A DNA stretch of 5,318 nucleotides from an uncultured Eubacteriales bacterium (lineage in GTDB: Bacteria > Bacillota > Clostridia > Oscillospirales > Oscillospiraceae). Position 1 is the stretch's first letter. Each line of letters starts with the position of its first letter. The notes under the pieces were generated by a model. The model was not told where the DNA came from and searched no databases. It saw nothing but the letters and a program-made list of their open reading frames with translations. Below are positions 5,271-5,318 of this stretch, piece after piece. The stretch lies in assembly GCA_902477055.1 (NCBI GenBank), contig CABSFY010000116.1:1-5318 (forward strand). Direction: 5' to 3'. The position numbers and the translations under genes are program-made.

Positions 5271-5276
5271 TATAAT
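5271..5276 (+). promoter_or_regulatory. Possible -10 box of a gene beyond the right edge
   Basis: A perfect TATAAT within GGTTATAAT, the same nine bases as at the regulator promoter (2880-2888). The -35 region falls in the last repeat hairpin (TTGTGC, 5247-5252, 18-bp spacer, only TTG matching), so it is weak. The purine-rich ribosome sites downstream fit a short leader of about 35 nt. Confidence 0.4.
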
Positions 5277-5295
5277 TCGAAGTGCAACACCCGCG

Positions 5296-5313
5296 AGGAG
5301 GGAAAAAAGGGAG
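5296..5313 (+). promoter_or_regulatory. Shine-Dalgarno sequences for the next gene
   Basis: AGGAGGG (5296-5302) and AAGGGAG (5307-5313) lie in the last 23 nt. No start codon follows the first at proper spacing inside the window. The second would serve a start codon at or just after the right edge, with about 5 nt already visible. A rightward gene is therefore likely to begin immediately outside the window; its identity cannot be told. Confidence 0.5.
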
Positions 5314-5318
5314 ACAAT

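Larger units (their letters stand above)
5024..5318. other. Gene-free intergenic repeat mosaic after the kinase
   Basis: No coding frame in these 295 nt has a plausible product. The stretch is built from several inverted repeats, each listed separately, plus a 7-bp tandem repeat AGTGAAT x2 (5096-5109). I see no canonical intrinsic terminator for the kinase operon: none of the rightward hairpins is followed by a T-run. From memory, sequences of this style (the GTAGGGCGGGG...CCCCCGCC, GTGAATAGTGAATA and GCTCCCTT...AAGGGAGC modules) are dispersed between genes in Faecalibacterium and related Oscillospirales; I could not confirm this here. Confidence 0.7.

Noticed and set aside
1..5318. tRNA, rRNA, CRISPR, integrase, transposase, toxin-antitoxin or phage genes
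   Set aside because: Looked for on both strands; nothing with the expected motifs or structure was seen.

Overview
The window is about 60% G+C with strong GC3 bias. It reads as chromosomal DNA of an anaerobic, high-GC Firmicute, most probably Oscillospirales (Oscillospiraceae/Faecalibacterium-like). This rests on remembered protein style (for example the TPI start MNRKYRKTLIAGNWKMN and the kinase ATP-lid motifs NTGPTIPPE and FHKTDKSRS) and on the palindrome-rich intergenic repeats at the right end. No database search was possible.

Layout. Positions 1-103 hold a strong hairpin terminator serving the leftward genes. Positions 104-2616, all on the minus strand, form a compact three-gene operon read right to left: trmL (tRNA wobble 2'-O-methyltransferase), pgk (phosphoglycerate kinase) and tpiA (triosephosphate isomerase). 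trmL and pgk overlap by 26 nt, and pgk and tpiA are 13 nt apart. A good sigma-A-type promoter (2679-2707) and a GC-rich hairpin at the predicted 5' end of the mRNA precede trmL. Positions 2617-2921 are a divergent regulatory region. Rightward from it run an OmpR/PhoB-type response regulator (2922-3611) and its HAMP-containing membrane sensor kinase (3608-5023), joined by an ATGA stop/start overlap. Positions 5024-5318 carry no gene. They contain a mosaic of inverted repeats, then a TATAAT box and Shine-Dalgarno sequences that point to another rightward gene just outside the window.

How it works together. pgk and tpiA encode two central glycolytic/gluconeogenic enzymes, here co-transcribed with a tRNA modification gene. 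gap, gpm and eno are not in the window. The two-component system has all catalytic residues needed for phosphotransfer. Its stimulus cannot be read from sequence; the extracytoplasmic sensor of about 135 residues has four cysteines and no domain I can name. Two similar 11-bp-periodic TTCA direct repeats lie in the divergent region. One is at the regulator's own promoter and the other is upstream of the trmL promoter. They are candidate regulator binding sites and the main regulatory hypothesis here.

The coding content is ordinary housekeeping plus one two-component system. I do not see a clearly new system. The points most worth checking are the TTCA repeats, the trmL-pgk-tpiA coupling, the repeat mosaic, and small departures from family consensus in TPI and the kinase.
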